A DNA stretch of 64,000 nt, from NCBI RefSeq assembly GCF_000340215.1, contig NW_006921535.1, positions 2,631,122-2,695,121 on the forward strand. Direction: 5' to 3'. Both the position numbers and the translations under genes were made by a program. Positions 37,701 through 51,000 of this stretch are shown here, in pieces. The notes beneath the pieces are model-generated. The model saw only the letters and a list, made by a program, of their open reading frames with translations, was not told where the DNA came from and did no database searches. This DNA is from Pseudocercospora fijiensis CIRAD86. Lineage: Eukaryota > Ascomycota > Dothideomycetes > Mycosphaerellales > Mycosphaerellaceae. The first letter of the stretch is position 1; each line of letters opens with the position of its first letter.

Positions 37701-38052
37701 CTAACCGAGGCTCGATATTTATATCTTACTATTAGAGTAAGATATGCCTATAGCCAAGACCTAAGCATCGCCTGTCTATAGCGTTCTATCTATAAACAGA
37801 TAGCTAGACCGAGAGGCAAAATGCTACGCTATAGCAGTACCTACGTAGCTATATTAATAAGAACCCTAACGACTAGGTCAACCTCCTATAACTAGCCGAA
37901 TTCGTATACAACAATAGTGTCTACTTATCTACTAAGGTTTTACCTTATTTCGCTATAATAGGCTAAAACGCTGCTATGCTATAAGACCCCCTATCGCTCG
38001 AGGCCGAGCGTAAGGAAAGGGAAGCGGGTTAACCTAAGATACTAGCGGCTAT
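34766..38052 (+). pseudogene. C pol, 5' part: protease, RT, RNase H, integrase core
   Basis: Protease: VTLDLGNLVSALISYRLAKQL, where Leu stands for Ser of DSG (TCA to TTA). RT: 35381-35782 open ([29 protein letters not shown]) and active site YLDNILVY near 35,920 (for YLDDIL). RNase H: PIAFFSRKIINAKRRYETYEQELLAIVEAF near 36,450-36,530. Integrase: an HHCC region from 37,270 (RHYNSKLAGYYS...YVNTYAVC), then LIIDFI near 37,500, SNRGSIF near 37,705 and TERQNAT near 37,815, giving the D, D and E sites with one Asp to Asn. D interrupts at 38,053; the frame resumes at 52,178. Confidence 0.85.
38049..38052. repeat. TSD of element D, left copy (CTAT)
   Basis: CTAT precedes the D LTR and recurs at 52178-52181. 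Joining the flanks restores GCGGCTATTAAGAGGG, which matches the reverse complement of B near 19,417-19,432. Confidence 0.8.
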
Positions 38053-38394
38053 TGTAGTAGGGAAACCCGGCTTAGCATAGGTGTGCCTACTTGTACCCTC
38101 TTCCCCTGTTTTTGTACCTTAGAACACACATCTACCTTTATAATCAGAATATACATACAATATAAGGAGACATAGCTACGACAATATACAGTAAGAGATA
38201 TATAGGAAATGTACCTAATCTAGCTGCAATGTAGCCCTCCCTACGTCTATTCTCTTCTTTTTAATATTCACAACGCTTTCCCTTTAAAGTACACAATGCT
38301 ACGCCGACCCCTCGCAGTTTACTAAGTACTAGGCCTATAGTATACAGTTCCCTATATATGTACCTCTACCTACGACCTACTCGTCCCGCCTACA
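38053..38394 (+). repeat. D 5' LTR (342 bp)
   Basis: Starts TGTAGTAGGGAAACCCGG and ends CCCGCCTACA. Against the 3' LTR there are roughly sixteen differences, all transitions and mostly CA/TA exchanges, as RIP after insertion would leave. Confidence 0.9.
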
Positions 38395-39157
38395 TTTTCT
38401 AGAGCCGAAGGTAGGGCTATCTTTATTTATTTGAAGGTGCAGGTATGTATATAGTTAAGAAGAAACGTTTACAGCCTTCGCCTAGAGCGAGGACTACACT
38501 ACTAATATAATACTACCGCTAAAGAGACCTTAGTAGTATCGAGACGTCCTACTACTAATAAACCGTTACCGACTTAAAGCAAAAGGAATACCGTTACCGA
38601 TTTAAAGCAAAAGGAAACACTGTTTACGAATGTTACGACTCCCTACCTATCTATAGCAGGCGGGACCTTATAAGAAACGACCTACACAGAAAGAAACCTA
38701 AGAGCCCGCTATAAGAAACTAGAGATAGGGATACGAAGAACCCCGAAAAGTCGATAGCCCCCTATCCCTTCCGCTAATCGGCGCGAGCCTAACTTAAAAC
38801 CTCCTTCCGGGCTATTACGACCCTTCCGCGGTGCCGTAATCGGCATACTACGAGTCAATAGAAATTAATAAGAGAGGAACAAAGGGGGCCTAGAACGGGT
38901 ATAGCAGGTATGCTAGCTAGCTAGCTAGGTAACATTCGCCGCCCCCTTTATTCTATATATATGCGGACTACCGCCTACCCTCCCCTTACTTCGAGGACAC
39001 AGACGCGATACGTACTACAAAGTACGCTACAGCCCGTCTACGCTCCCTCCTTACCTTAAGTATACCTAGCAACCTGTCTGATTTTATCGATACTGTATCC
39101 TTTCTATTTATTCTAATCGTTTATCGTCTTCTACAAATTGTTTGTTCTATCGACGAA
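38395..39157 (+). other. D leader between LTR and gag
   Basis: About 0.76 kb with no supported ORF. It contains two copies of ACCGTTACCGAYTTAAAGCAAAAGGAA (near 38,565-38,615) and the first palindrome. The base run after the LTR (TTTTCTAGAGCCG) is not a typical tRNA primer site. Confidence 0.6.
38907..38933. repeat. (GCTA)n palindrome in the D leader
   Basis: GGTATGCTAGCTAGCTAGCTAGG then TAACATT; self-complementary core CTAGCTAGCTAGCTAG at 38913-38928. First of four copies. Confidence 0.8.
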
Positions 39158-42100
39158 ATAAGCTCCTAAGAAAACAATAATAACCCTACCCCGGCGGAGC
39201 CGCCTTTATAGGCCCCCTCTAATACCGGTACCTACCGAGACCTACCTCTAAACTTTATTCGTAACTACCTCGATACTAACTCGGATGCCGAGAGGACTAC
39301 GGCCTCGGGAAGCGATAAGGATACTAGTATAGAAAATAGAGAAGCGACTTAAGGAGGCACTGCCTAGGAGGGTAGTACTCGAGAAGTTCCCTAGTAGCTT
39401 GTCTAGGCAACCGGAGGGCTATCCCCTCAACTTCTCTAAGGTCTTCTTTAGGCCTTCTCGGACTTAAAGCCGTAGATGCCCCTCTTAGGGACCGTTGAAA
39501 ACCCCCTCTTTACTAGAGAAAACGCTACTAACTTTGTTAAAAGGTTTTCTACTATCCTTAAGCGATACTATCTAAGGGCCGAAACGGCTACTACGGTAAA
39601 GCTCCTTATAGCTAATTGTAAAACTAGCATCCGACCCCGAGTTGCTCGGCTCCTAGGTAGTAAGCCTCTTACGTAGGAAGCCTTCTTAAAGAAGTTCAAG
39701 CGCGAGTTTGCTAACTAGGATATCGCGGTTCGGCTAAACTCCCGCAAGTACCTTAAGCAGCTATACACTAGACAAATAGCTAAGAGTAATGCCCTTCGCT
39801 TTTACTAGGACTTCTATAGCATCGCTAAAGGGATACTAAGGAGGCTTCTTAACAATATTACGAGGAGCCGTCTGTTTCTAAAGGGCTTAGGAGGTTCTAT
39901 GCCTACTATTATACCTCGGATCTACGAAAAATATAGTATCTATCCTTACGATAAGGAATCCTATACCGACTTCGAACAGATTTATCGTACTAGGTACGAC
40001 CTAGCTCGTAGCCGATAGGGCTTCTCGCTCCTTACTAGTAACGATAGTAGCTATTTAAAAGAGCTGCGAGAGACAGTTAAGAAAAGAATGCTAAGCACAC
40101 GCCCTACCCTAGATATCTAGCGATAGGGGGTAGCCCTTAAGCTAGTTACGGACCCCGGTATCGACGACCTTATTAAGCAGTTCTAAGAACTGAAACTTTA
40201 CGTCCTCTCCCGAGACAATTAGAGGGGCCCTACTATAGGTCCGGTTAATACTAATACCGATTCGTATACCCTATAGCGCCTCTACCCCCTTTAGAGCGAT
40301 AACACCCCTATAACTTAGATGTATAACAACTAGTTTGTATAAGGGCTAACCTTCGATACCTTTGCCTTTCAATCTATCCCTAGTATAGAGGGTCGCTATT
40401 ACTATTGCGGAGCTAAAGGCTACCTTCGTCCAAACTATAGGCCCTACCGGTATATATAAAATTAAGGGTTCTACTATATTCGGGACCGTACGTAGTACTT
40501 CGGGCCCCTAGGTATACTATACGCTACCCTATTCCGCTTCCGTAACAGTCCTACCCTCCTAAAGCTCGCTATTATACTTCCTCTCCTCGAGGCCTATTAC
40601 TAGTAGGAGATTGTTTTCCTACCTAAATTTAGAATAGAAGCCCTTCGAAAACAATTTAACTATCCTTCTTAGCAACTAAGGCGAACTGTAGCCCCTAGTG
40701 CTATAGCTTAACTAGGCCCTCGAGTTCCGACTCCTCGAGCCCTAGCTCCGATAATTCCTTCTACTCTTCCCCCTCTACCTTTAAGGTCTCCGGGAAATCC
40801 CTACGGAGGGATCGCTTTAAACGATGCTCGAAACGGCCTTCCTGCCCCTACTACTGCCCCTACTACTACTAGGCGGGTTATGCTATACTAAAGGCCCTAC
40901 GATCTAGATATAGTCGAGGAGGCCGATAAAGAGCTAGATTTTAGCGACTACGAGGCGGCTATAGTTATAGATACCCTTACCTATACTCGTAGCTAGGATG
41001 TACCGCTTAGGAATAGTCTTCCCGTTACCGCTATTGCCGATACAAATCGGATCCGGAAAGCTACTACTAAGTAGAAAGGTGCTACGAAGACTAAGGGCAT
41101 TCGTAACGTAGTTTAAGGGCTTAGCGTTCGCGAGGCAGAAGAAGCAATTCGTAAACAAACCTAGCCTCGAAGAACTACTTAAAGGTCCCCGAGCCTACTA
41201 CCTCTAAGAGCAAGAGCCTAGTCTAAGGAAACGGTTAGTCGTAAAACCCCTGCTACTAGCCCTTCTAGTACCTATAGGCAGCCTACTACTAAATCCTTAA
41301 ATAGTAACGCTAGCCTACCTAAGGATAGTAATTAGGAAATGGATAACGTACTACCGCCTACCCCGAAGCCTACCGCTAAAGAACTATCGAAGGGGGTAAA
41401 CCCTCCGAGCCGGTAGAGAGCTACGCGAAAAGAGCCTAAGATAACTAACATTATAAAGAATCTTTAGAAACACTATAAGGACCCCGACTTTTAGGTAAAG
41501 AAATTCCTTAGTAGGAACGGTATATAGCTTAGCAATACTAAGGCCCTCGCCTATATTCCGGAGTATTAAAAGCTCGTTACACGCTAGCTAAACGACAACG
41601 CGCTTGCTATAAGGATTCGGGAGCTAGAAAAGGATAAAACCGACAAGATCCCCTACTAGATTATAGAAATAGTAGGTAGGGTAGCTACCTTAGCTACTAG
41701 GAAAGGTAGACCTAGGCGGCCTAAAGACTACCCTGTTCTAGTCCTTACCTCCGCCCGGGAATTCTTTACTAGCCTCGACGAGGAAGAAAGCTACGAGGAA
41801 TACGAGGCCGCTAACGAAGAGGTTGTCTAGGACCCTAATTCGATTAGCCGGAGGAATAGACTTGACTGCTACGTAGTATAGGTCATTTTATCCGGAGTAG
41901 ATACTCTACCTAACGAGATGCTCTATATCGACCCTAGCTAGATTCGCCTCTTATCGGTCGACGACAACTTCGCCCTTATTCCTAGTCCGTATATTACTAT
42001 TACTATTAATAGGTGCCTTAAGATCCGCGCTCTTATTAATAAAGGCTCCGAGGGGAATATACTAAACGCGAAGTTCCTATAGCGAGCTAGCCTTACTCTA

Positions 42101-42540
42101 TTAAAGGGTCTTATTCTAAATATACGAGGAGCTAGAGGAAGGGCTAAATTTATCGGTATTAGCACTTCCGTTCCTGTCTCTACCTTTAATATCGAGTATA
42201 AAACCGACTTCCTTATTACACCCCTAGGGGATAACGACCTCCCTGTTATTCTTAGTCGCCCGTAGGCTCGTAAGAACCGCCTTATCGCTCGAAACATAGA
42301 CGACGGCTCCTAGGAAGGAACTATTTCTACGCGCGGGGGCCGCTCTACTACCTTCACTACCCTTGCTAGCTCTAAGAATTGTATCCTACTTAAGGAGCTC
42401 CTTAGTCGCAATAATACCTAGTAGTTAAAAAACTAGGTAGCGGACGAGAAACTAGCGTCGAGTCTGCCCCTTTTTCGAAACCGCTAGGTAGGGATATTAT
42501 ACGTACCGTTGCGACCTATTATTTAATAAGAAATGTTATT
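39158..42540 (+). pseudogene. D gag-protease (RIP-inactivated)
   Basis: Frame 2 (mod 3) runs from about 39,158 (an initiator ATG there now appears to read ATA) through gag to protease. The best legible piece is 39476-39676 (LGTVENPLFTRENATNFVKRF). A CX2CX4HX4C knuckle at 40397-40438 reads YYYCGAKGYLRPNY, with Cys and His as Tyr. A long Pro/Thr/Lys linker follows. Protease is near 42,030-42,250 (LINKGSEGNILNAKF), with the DSG-like Asp position now Asn. Frame 2 gives way to frame 1 for pol after the palindrome at 42,572. Confidence 0.75.
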
Positions 42541-42571
42541 ACGGGGCTATATAGCAAAAAGGATAGTAACC

Positions 42572-42604
42572 CTAGGGTATGCTAGCTAGCTAGCTAGGGT
42601 ATAT
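42572..42604. repeat. (GCTA)n palindrome at the D gag/pol boundary
   Basis: CTAGGGTATGCTAGCTAGC then TAGCTAGGGTATATTA; core 42582-42597. It lies exactly where the gag-protease frame stops being protein-like and the pol frame (-1) begins. Confidence 0.8.
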
Positions 42605-45600
42605 TAATTAGTCCGATAGCCGGCCCGCCCCCGCTTCCGCTGCCTTTTCCGACCTCGCTTAGACTAGCCCCGGCTTATCCCGGCATTCCCGGCGGCCCCG
42701 GTATTCCCGCGTCCCCGCAATTGCCTTCTAGTAGCACCCTATACAAAAGCCGCCTAGCTAGGCACTATATCTAGGAGCGGGTATACGACGACGTATCGGT
42801 CCTAGCTATGCAACGCTAGTCCTTTCTCGAAGATTCTTCCTAGCTATACCCGACGAATAGCCTTACCCGGCTCGGGCGTACGGAGGCGATTCTCGAGCCT
42901 ATAACTCGTAACGACTAGGCGACAATCCTTTAATAGTCGGAGGCGAATAGATTTTATAACTAGTATAAGCGGTACTATAGGTTTTAGAGCTTTCGAAGGT
43001 TCCCTACCTAGCTACTATCTATTAAGAGGATACTTAAGGAAGATTCGGATACTAGCCGTACGGTCGGAGTTTATAGCATATATAAGAAAAAGGCAGACAA
43101 AGTGAGACCTATAGAAGCTAGTACTGCGATAACCGGGAGTATAACGACCGGTAGTAACCCTTACTAGAAAAAGAAACGGCTTGCTCGAGAAGCGTTACTT
43201 CCGCCTAGAACCGGACTATATAACTAGAAGTACCTAATTAAGAAGTTCTTAGACATACTACGTAGCTCGCGCCTAACTAAGGAAAGGAAAGCAAAGCTTC
43301 TTATTAGAATAGAACTTCTTCCTAAGGAGCTGGATCTGTTCTATAAAATGCTTTATAATAGGGAAAAAGCCCTTGCCTAGAGCTTTACCGAAATTAGAAG
43401 AGTCGACGCGGATATAGCACCTCCCTAACGGATCCGAACAATTCCTTATAAACCCTAGAGAAAACCAACCTTCCGCCTCTAGCCTAGCCTAGTAAACATT
43501 ATAGAAGAAATAATCCGAGAACGAATTACGAATAGGGTGCTTGAAGTTAGCGAAGGAGTATACCGGAACCTATAGTTCTTAGTCTAGAAGAAAGGAACTA
43601 AGAAATATCGCCTAATTAACGCTGCTATAGAGCTAAACCGCTATACAATGCGGGACGGAAACCTTCCTCCTAATACTAACAGCTTTACCGAGGATTTTGC
43701 TAACTATACTATCTCGTCCCTAATCGATTTCTTTTCCGGATACGACTAAGTCCCGCTTTACGAGGCCGATCGAGATATAACTGCCTTTAACACCCCGCTT
43801 AGCCTTATACGAATAACTACCCTTCCGTAAGGAGCGACAAACTCCGTTGCCTAGTTTGTCCGAGTAGTAACAAGAATCCTTTTTAACTATATTTCCTACC
43901 GTACGAGGCCGTTTGTCGACGATATTAGTATTAAGGGCCCGAAGACCCGATATAATAATAAAGAGGTCGAACCTAGCCTAAGAAGATTCGTTACTAAGCA
44001 TATTCAATAGATAGATAGTATTCTTGCAGACATTAAGCGTACTAGGTGTGCTGTTTTAGGTCTAAAATCTCAGTTCCTCTATAAAAAGCTAAAATGTGTC
44101 GGCTACGTTGTTAATATTTCCGGAAGATACCCTAATATAGAGAAAGTTGTAAAGATTGTCGTATAGCTAATACCTAAGAACTAGTCTAGCGTACGGGCCT
44201 TCCTTAGGGTTTGTATCTACTACCGTATCTAGATCGAGGGCTTCGTAATAATAGCAAGACTACTCTTCTACCTCCTAAAGGCCGATATCGAATTCTTATA
44301 GGGACCGGATTAGCAAGTCGCTATAGATACCTTAAAGGCTGCGCTAACTACTACCCCTACTCTTGTCTCGATCGATTATACTAAGGGTACTAGGTTAATT
44401 ATCCTTCTATTAGACGCGAGTGGATCCGGATATAGTAGTAGCCTAAACTAGTGCGAAAGGGATAATGCAAAGAAGCGTTACCCTATTTAGTACGAAAGCG
44501 GCCTTTAGACCGAAAGTGAAGCCCGATATAATGCTAGCAAACGAGAGTGCCTTACCGTACTTAAACTACTAAAGAAGTTTAAGAAGTATCTCGTTAGGTA
44601 GTACTTTCGGATCGAAATCGATACTACTACCCTTATCTACTAGCTTAACAAATCCGCCTCGGACCTCCCTAACTCTGTAATAGCTCGCTAGGTAGCCTAG
44701 ATCCGACTGTTCGACTTCGAAGTTAAGTATATTCTAGGGCGAAAACACTCTACTACTAATAGTCTATCCCGTCGTAACCCTACTAAAGAGGACATCGTCG
44801 AACGAGATAACTAGGTCGACGACGATAACATAATCGACAACGACTTCTTTTATAGCATAGTATAGTCTAAGCCTGTCGATCCCTTAGCTAAGTCTAGTTT
44901 CCTTAACGAGGACGAATACTAGTCTCGAGAATCGCTTCTTATCGGATACTTTAAATCGACCCTTCGCTTTCCGTAAGGCATCTCTCGAAGCGAAGCCCGA
45001 AGGGTTCGACGTGCTACCTAGAAGTACATTGTTAAGGATCGGCTCCTTTTCTACTAGCGTTATCCGAATTGTCCCCTTTAACGAGTAATTAACAGCGAAA
45101 AGGCTAGGGAGGAAATTATCTAATCGCTTTACGAGGATTATAGCTATAAAGGCCGGGAGGCAGTATACTATCTAGCCTCGAAAAGATACTTCTAGTATAG
45201 AATATAGTCCTAAATCGCTATATAGGTTCGGTCCTATCGTATATACCGGATGCGAGAAGGATACAAGATTGCTAGGACGCTTTACCCTATCTATATTCGA
45301 GTTATTAGCCGTCGCTAGGTTACCGATATGCTTTATATCGACAATAAGGGGTCTATTGCCTTAGCGCGTAAGGTTGTTAGCGGCTAGGTAGAGGGGAGGA
45401 TATTTAACTGCTCGGGCAAGTCGGTTAGTATATAGCAAATAGCTAAGTTCCTATACGAAGAGGTCTATTACCGATATAGCTATCCGGATGAATTCGTTAT
45501 AGACAACGGATCTAAGAATCGGAAGGACACTAAGGAATTGCTTAAGCGAATAGCTACGTACCGGGTACGGATTTCCCTATACTACCTAAAGGCAAATAGT

Positions 45601-47130
45601 CAAATCGAAGTTAGAAACCGACCTATCCTAGCTGCCCTTTCTAAACTAACGAACGGTACTATAAATGGTTAGAGAAAACACGTCCTACCTATCCTATAGG
45701 CCGACCGAACGACATACCGACGAACGACTAGAAAAACGCCTACTAAAGTTATATATAGAGGGGCCGACATTATCCTTCCTATCGAGAATGTCTACCGAAC
45801 CTTCTAGAAAGTTAATTAGGATGCTATACGCGATACTGCCTCGCTACTTGTATACCGTGCTTAATAACTAGTATATATACCTAACGATAACGAAGAGGCG
45901 GCCCTTCGGCTAAAGAGAACTCGCGAGGAGAATGCTCGCTAGTACGACGAAAAGGGAGTAGTATCTAACGCTCCCCTTAAGATTAGATCCCTTGTGCTTA
46001 TTACTAGGAGCGAAATCGAGCACTCGAGGTCTAGCAAGCTTGCCTTTCGCTAGAAGGGCCCTTTTCGTATTATAGGGATTACTACCTCTAGGACCTCGTA
46101 CTACCTTACGGAACTTAATAGGGCTAATCTAGCTATTACCTTTCTACGCGATCGACTAAAGGAAGTACCTCTATTCCGACCTAACCGGATCTCGGGTAAA
46201 AACGCTACTACGACGAACAACGAACCTATTAATAAAGAAGTCGAGGTAGATAGAGATAGCTAGTCTAAGTCCTCTAAGTCTAGGGACGATAGCTAGTCTA
46301 ATACTAAGTCCGGTAAAGAAAGGGATATAGACGTCTATACGATTATATCCCTTCCTAGGGAGGAGCGAAGGCGAGCCTTTTAAGCCTACACTATAGCTAT
46401 ATACCGAGTCGACCCTAAAGTTAATCCTATCTCTTAGATTAACAACCTAATACGGGACCTTCTTAGCGTACCCCTTATAGAAGATTACTCGAATAACTAT
46501 CTCTTCTTTAATAGCTCGACCGAACCTAATAGTTTTCTAGCTTTCAACTACCTAGCCCTATTTACCTAGAGAGGGGTAACCTAGCCTTTAGCTTAATACT
46601 ATAGATTCGGCTAGATAGCAATTCTATATAGAAGGCAGGATCTATACGAACAAGCCTACTACGTTAGCGCTCTTCCGAGGCTTACCTAGGACCCTAGCTT
46701 TCGACTAGCACTATAGCGAGACCCTAGCTAGTAGACGACCTAAAGAGTCTAGGTCTACGACGAGATGAATATATTAAAGTTCGAACACAACCTACATCTC
46801 CTTAAGGCCCTAGTAGAGACTAGCCTTGCTGCCCTAGTATATACTAACCTATATAGGCGGCGAGGTATTAGATTTCTCGCCTAGGAGGCTATAGACAATA
46901 TTGCGAACTAGGGAGACAACGAATATAGGCTGTCCTTAATAAGAACACGAGACAGGCTTCGGCTTACCTAGATCGAATAAGAGGAGCTCCGCGGTACCGC
47001 TAACTCTAAGGGCCTAGGCTTAAACCCCGGAGCTTTTAACGAACCCTTAGAAGCGGAGTAGGCTATAGAATACAACGAAAATGGACTACTACTACCTTAG
47101 TAGGCCCGATAAACCTACAACTACTCGCGT
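42605..47130 (+). pseudogene. D pol: RT, RNase H, integrase plus C-terminal extension
   Basis: Frame 1 starts with a Pro/Gly-rich spacer, then IYKKKADKVRPIEAS near 43,080-43,125, comparable to the spacer in E. RT from 43,430: YRNLxFLV, KKYRLINA and active site RPFVDDISIKGPK near 43,908-43,945. RNase H: LLDASGSGY near 44,410 and LFDFEVKYILGRKHSTTNSLS near 44,710-44,770. Integrase: MLYIDNKGSIALARKVV near 45,330, FVIDNGSKN near 45,493 and SQIEV near 45,600 for the D, D, E sites. The frame goes on about 250 codons past a TAA at 46381-46383, to about 47,130; I recognise nothing in that tail. The small open frame at 45,665 is in another phase and is a shadow. Confidence 0.8.
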
Positions 47131-47629
47131 ATAGCCTCCCCTTTTTGCTCCTATTTACTCGCTTTGCACCGAATTTTTCACTCGCTAGTACCCTTATTCG
47201 CGTATTTAAACGGATTATCGACGTATACTAGGATCGATTGTCCCTTTATATATTAGCAGCCGGATAGAGTACTACTACTAGAGCCCTATCGTTGCTTCTT
47301 TTCCTTTACACTACTACCGACGAGGGTAGGGGCTTTAGTAAGGAGCCCCTATCCTTAATAATATCCCTAGACCTGCTCCCCGGGGTAGTCTAAGTACCTG
47401 CCTACCCGTAGAGCGAGTGAATAATTTTAACTCGGCAAAAAGGGACCTACTAGAAGCTCTACGTCGCGCCTAGCTTACTAAAACCGAAGCCTACCCTACG
47501 GAGTGAGCCTAGGAAAACCTTACCTAACCTTAAAAATTTCCTTTGTTTAAAACCCTTTCCTTTGTATTATTTCTATAGCCTACGCCGGCCGACATGTCGA
47601 GATTTCTAAGAATCCCGGGAGCTCCCGCC
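47131..47629 (+). other. D spacer between pol and third ORF
   Basis: About 0.5 kb with no convincing frame, ending at the third palindrome. Confidence 0.5.
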
Positions 47630-47655
47630 TATAGTAGCTAGCTAGCTAGGATACA
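47630..47655. repeat. (GCTA)n palindrome ahead of the D third ORF
   Basis: TATAGTAGCTAGCTAGC then TAGGATAC; the first arm carries a RIP-type change relative to GTATGC in earlier copies. Confidence 0.8.
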
Positions 47656-48059
47656 TTGCGACTACTACTACTACCCCTATACTGCCCGGAGGAGCCCTTA
47701 TTACTATGCCTCAATGCGGTAGGGGTTGAAGCGGAGGGGTTAGTGCGCTATATAATGCTTAACTCCCTAGATCTAAGTGCTCTAGTCCTACGCCCTCGAA
47801 TCTCGCTACTACTCGAATTACCTAGGCCTTTAGAAATGTCGCCGCTGCCCGCTACTAACCCTTTACTTCCTTTAGGACACGTACCTCACTTTCGGATTTA
47901 TATACAAACGCGCGTATACGCGTAAGGCAGGTGCCTCCCGTCCCTTCCCGCGTATCCGCGCCCTTACTACGATAAAAAGGCGATCTTTCTCGCGCCTAAA
48001 CTTCTTTATAAATAAATACACCTATACCGCCCTTCCCTCGATAAAGCGATAGGCGCTTA

Positions 48060-51000
48060 TAGTAAACACTACCCTCCTTAATCAACTATTAAAGACCGAT
48101 AAACCCCTACCTCCTCTACGCGACCCGATACGCAAAACCCCCTCTACCGCCTCGCAAGCGCGTAATAGTAGAAGCCTCTAGTCGAGACCTTATTACGAGC
48201 GTAGCCTATAGCGGCATTTCCTACCTTCCTTCCGACTAGCGACTAAGCAATTACAATATCCTACTCGAATAGGTACAATATCTTCAATCCGCTAACCTAT
48301 CCCGCTAAACTAAAGTAGATATAATCTACGACAACCTAAGAAGCGTTAATAACTTTATTAAAGGCACCGAGCTAACCTATTATCGGCTTAAGGAGGCGCT
48401 CTTTAAAGGACTGCCGAAAGAAATAGGAGATGTTCTTCGTACCCGAGGATCTACTATAGTATAGGCCCTCGAGTAGTATATAGGTAACGAATTTGCTACC
48501 CTATAAGCCGCCGCTACTCGTAGGAAGGCTACGGAAGATCGCCGTAAGAACGACATTGCTAATAGTCCTATATTCTTTAGGAACTACCTAGACCTCTATA
48601 ATGTCCGAGGTAATACCGCGAAGGAAATAGCTCGAGTCTTTAGGCTATAGAAGGATAGAAAGCTTAATAACTACGTAAACTTTAAGGACGCTAGCTAGGT
48701 TTCCGAAATTTAGCTTATTCTTCGTATCCTAAGCAATTACCTATACCGCCGAACGCTTAGGGCGAGATAGGGACGGGCAGATGTTAATACCGTTACTATT
48801 ACTACTAAGGACTACGTAGTAGATAAGGAGGACGACACTCGTAAGGAGGGTAAGAATAAATTCTTCTCTTAGAGATCGGAGGCTAGTAAGGCGAAGCTTA
48901 AGGCTGTTAGTATTCGAATTAGCTAACACGAAGGCCCTCCTATTATTGCTATTACTCCCGACGGGCGCCCTTTTTCGAGACCGCTAGGTAGCTATATTAA
49001 AGGCACTGCTTCTAGGACCCTAGGGCTTAATGTCCCTCGATCCCGTATAGGTATATATAAGCGAATTAGTATACCTATTAGATTACTAGTTGTATATAAC
49101 CCGGCTAGCGACCCTCTAGCTAGATAGGACAACTAGTAGCTATTACCCGCTCGCCCTACTTAGCCTATCGGCTCTCGCTAAAATACGCCTCTATAACGTA
49201 ATACGACTCGCCCTAATCTCCTAGTCGAAAACTCTTTTTCGCTGCCCGATCGGACTAGTAGTAGGAGTAGTAATAACAGCCTTGCTCTAGGGGCTCCGCC
49301 TGCTCGTCGAATTCGAACTACTACGCCTATCCCCCCTCTAGGAAGGACCCGCAGATCGAACAGACTTAATAAGCCGAGTAGAGATCTTGCTATACCCCTC
49401 GAGGAGAACCTAACCGACGACCTTAATGCCTTAGGATCTAAGCGGGGAGGCACTATATACTATAAGGAACTAACCCCCGATAAGGACACTCAAATTAGAA
49501 ACAGCCTAGCCTACTATAGCTGTAATAGATTCTCGGAAGCCGACCGTAGTGCTTTAATACAGTACGATAGTAAATCTAATAACGCTACGTAGGGAAGAGC
49601 AATTGCCCTTATTATAACTGCCCCTTACCCGCCTTATTATACTTACACCCGCTACCTGTTTAGGATAGTAGTTAGGTTTCGAGGAAAGGTCGGTCGAGAG
49701 TAGATAATAGAAACCTTAAGTAGCCCTAGATATAAGTACCGGAACGACCTACTCCGCCTTCGAACTAAGAGACCTAACCTGTTTCGGAAGACTCGCCGTC
49801 CTCCTATCCCTAGCGACTACCTTAGACTATATCGCTTTTTCCCTAAGGCCTACAGTTACAAGAGCAAGATATACAACCCTTTGACTATTAAACGCGTTAC
49901 CCTAGCGATTGCTACTAAGATTCGCAAGGCCTTCTCCCGTATAGGAGTAATAACAAAGGCTAGCTAGGATACCTAGGTAAGAGATAGTACTGTTACCTTA
50001 GATAGCATTACGAGCGACAAAGGCTCTACTAAACTATATAGAGCGGCCGTCTTTAGTTAGTACGATAATAAGAAAGTCGAAGTCGCCGCGGCCCCTCTAC
50101 CCTTCGGAAAGATATCCCTCTCTAACTAGTTTAAGCTAGAGGCTGCAATATACCTTTAGCATTAGCGTTTAGTTAACGGAGTCTCGAATAAGGGTTAGCT
50201 TCGAACCGCCTTCTATTCTAGGTTCTAGTAGATCTGCCGAGGAGACCCTGTCTACTAGCTCCTCTACGGCCTTACCTGCCCTAATTACGCTCTTAACCTA
50301 ATCTCCTACCCGTACTACGCTAAGATAACTCAACCTAGTAACGGCGGTTCGACCGAGTTTACCTATATTAACTAGCACCCTCTCGATCTCTAAGAAGGCA
50401 TTACTGCAAACTAAGTTTAAGGCTCCGTATCCTTCCTCCCTAAAACGGTAGAGACTACTACGAAGGTCTTCGCTAGGATCTACTAACTAGAAGTCTTTAA
50501 CAAATAGTATAAGGAACTTAAGACCCTTCGCTAGGAAAAGGGCCCTATATACGCCCCTCGGGGTTACATTCTCTCTATTAACTATAATATACATTGCCTA
50601 AATACTAAGATAGAGAATACCCTTAATAACTTTATTAAGAACGAGCTAAAAGGCAAGTGTCGAAATGTAGGCTAGGAGTAGCATCCGGTCGGTGCCCTTA
50701 GAGTACGCCTAACCCTTCCCTACCTTCTATACGGCGCTTAGGCATTACCGAAGAATACTAAGAGGATAACTATACTCCCCTAGTTCTGCCGATACGACTT
50801 AGTAACTAGAAAGCTCGATTACGAAGCTAGAGGTACGTTTTAGGAACTCGCCGCTACCTATCGAGACCTTCTTCCTAGCCCTATCTCGCCCTCTAGTCTT
50901 ACAAACAAGTACGGTGCCCCTCCGTACGCGTTCCCGGCTATAGTGCGCCTACGTAATAACAACCTAATCTCGGAAGCCCTCGTCGGTCGATCGAAGTAGG

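Noticed and set aside
38912..38928. (GCTA)n runs as ordinary microsatellites or a CRISPR-like array.
   Set aside because: All four runs are four to five units long, share flanking arms and sit at ORF borders; there is no spacer structure.
45665..45871. 68-codon open frame in D (start MVRENTSYLSYRP).
   Set aside because: It is out of phase with integrase, which reads through the same bases with RIP-type stops.
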